From positions 1,590,016 to 1,654,015 of the forward strand of contig SCFE01000037.1 of the NCBI GenBank assembly GCA_004352715.1: DNA of 64,000 nt, read 5' to 3'. A program made the position numbers and the translations under genes. Numbering within the stretch: position 1 is the first letter of the stretch; the number at the start of each line of letters is the position of its first letter. The notes under the pieces are model-generated. The model had not been told where the DNA came from. It saw only the letters and a list, made by a program, of their open reading frames with translations, and made no database searches. The DNA comes from Hofstenia miamia. Taxonomy: Eukaryota; Xenacoelomorpha; Acoela. Of the stretch, positions 63,087-64,000 are shown in pieces.

Positions 63087-64000
63087 GTTGGTATTATTTT
63101 TGTTCATTTTTATGGAGAAATATTTAGACGTGTTCCATGCATGGTGTCATTTCCAATAGATGAATTAGTTGGTGATACAGAGGAATGTACTTTCTTCTTT
63201 TATAGGTATTTGGTAATAACTATAATAATTGTTAAAGTACAATTGTGAAATTATGAATTTCATGAAATCCCTCTAAATTCAGGGAATATGTGAAATTGAT
63301 TTTTCACTTAACGACTTTATAAAACCATTAAGCTTGGGTGAGGTTTGTGATTGGGATTAGGGTTATGTTTTTTCCAATGAAATATGATATAGGTATTTTA
63401 GAGTATTTTTGAAGTTAGGTAAGTGGAAAAACAATTTCACAAATTCAAATAAATATTATATTTAACAAAATTTTACTGTAGCATATATATATATATATAT
63501 ATATTTAGCAATAGGACAGAGTTTCTAAAAAAAATGTGTGTTTGCATTTTGTATGTAGAAGAGTATTATTGTAATGTATATATAAAAAATTGAATATTAT
63601 TAATCATAAAAGGATTCTCTTAACAAATGCTCTAGGGTTGCTTAGATTTACTGGATTTTATAAATGTGATTGTTCTACTTGTTAGCAACAATTTTAAAAT
63701 TTATTGTCATGGAAACCCAATTAACAAAACAGCACTTAAAATGTGCTTATTGGTATTTGCTTTTGAATTTTATAGGGTCACAAATAAACAAGGAAATGCA
63801 TGTTTTAATTGGTTAAATGTTAGCTACCAATGGCTTAGTACATGCATATTCTTAGTATTTTTGCCTTCTAAATGGCCATTTTAAGTTCTTGAGGCATGTA
63901 CATTTATTGCTCAAATGGACTCATTACTATGAAGAATATTTTCAAGTAGAATTTCAAAGATTTATGCTGCCCAATTGGTTGGAAAAACCATGAAACCCAG
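63087..64000. other. Intron sequence to the window end
   Basis: No further exon of the CNBD gene is recognised. TA repeat at 63483-63505. Confidence 0.45.

Noticed and set aside
1-64000. CRISPR arrays, prokaryotic operons or a phage-type system
   Set aside because: Spliced animal genes and eukaryotic transposons throughout; repeats are microsatellites, MITEs and retroelement copies with no spacer-repeat periodicity.

Overview
The window is AT-rich nuclear DNA of an invertebrate animal. The signs are spliced genes with GT/AG introns (acceptors mostly TTTAG or TTTCAG), metazoan families (TMEM234, a RING/B-box TRIM-type protein, a cyclic-nucleotide-binding protein, THAP-like zinc fingers), many TA microsatellites and dense decayed transposons (CR1-like non-LTR, Gypsy, hAT, piggyBac-like, PIF/Harbinger-like). 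The phylum cannot be fixed from the sequence. It is a draft assembly: four N runs (two of exactly 1000 bases, i.e. placeholders) and four single Ns that look like contig joins, two of them closing long exact duplications.

Layout. 1-3.8 kb: two direct copies of one non-LTR element on the minus strand, one carrying a 121-bp inverted-repeat insertion. 6.6-21.8 kb: a large multi-exon plus-strand gene with at least four, probably five, THAP-like C2CH zinc-finger modules and a 709-codon last exon. Its introns hold a hAT transposase relic (9.4-12 kb), two hAT-type MITEs with target duplications (12.96-13.71 and 16.31-16.61 kb) and a minus-strand coding relic that contains another Cys-rich module start. 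23.6-31.9 kb: a transposon cluster (piggyBac-like, Gypsy integrase, two CR1-like elements). 32.7-34.5 kb: an intronless secreted protein ending in FG-GAP-like calcium-binding repeats (minus). 35.2-44.4 kb: CR1-like retroelements with SGNH-esterase ORF1, a 2A-like motif and endonuclease pieces, plus a PIF-like MITE; a 1977-bp block here is present twice, probably through misassembly. 44.5-46 kb: an unrecognised ORF across a gap. 46.8-47.2 kb: TMEM234 (minus). 47.4-50 kb: an RT pseudogene, a transposase relic and a retroelement 3' end. 51-52.1 kb: a second exact tandem duplication. 52.3-54.2 kb: the TRIM-type gene (minus). 56.4-63.1 kb and probably beyond: a CNBD2-like gene (plus) whose introns hold microsatellites and a 1.65-kb inverted-repeat element.

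The host genes share no obvious pathway. The THAP-like gene is probably a nuclear DNA- or chromatin-binding protein, the TRIM-type protein a ubiquitin ligase, TMEM234 a membrane protein, the FG-GAP-like protein secreted, and the CNBD protein a cAMP/cGMP sensor typical of ciliated or sperm cells. The most unusual item is the multi-module C2CH gene, built from exons that mostly begin and end in phase 1. The transposons give several datable nested insertions, including two cases where the empty site can be read in the window or rebuilt in frame.
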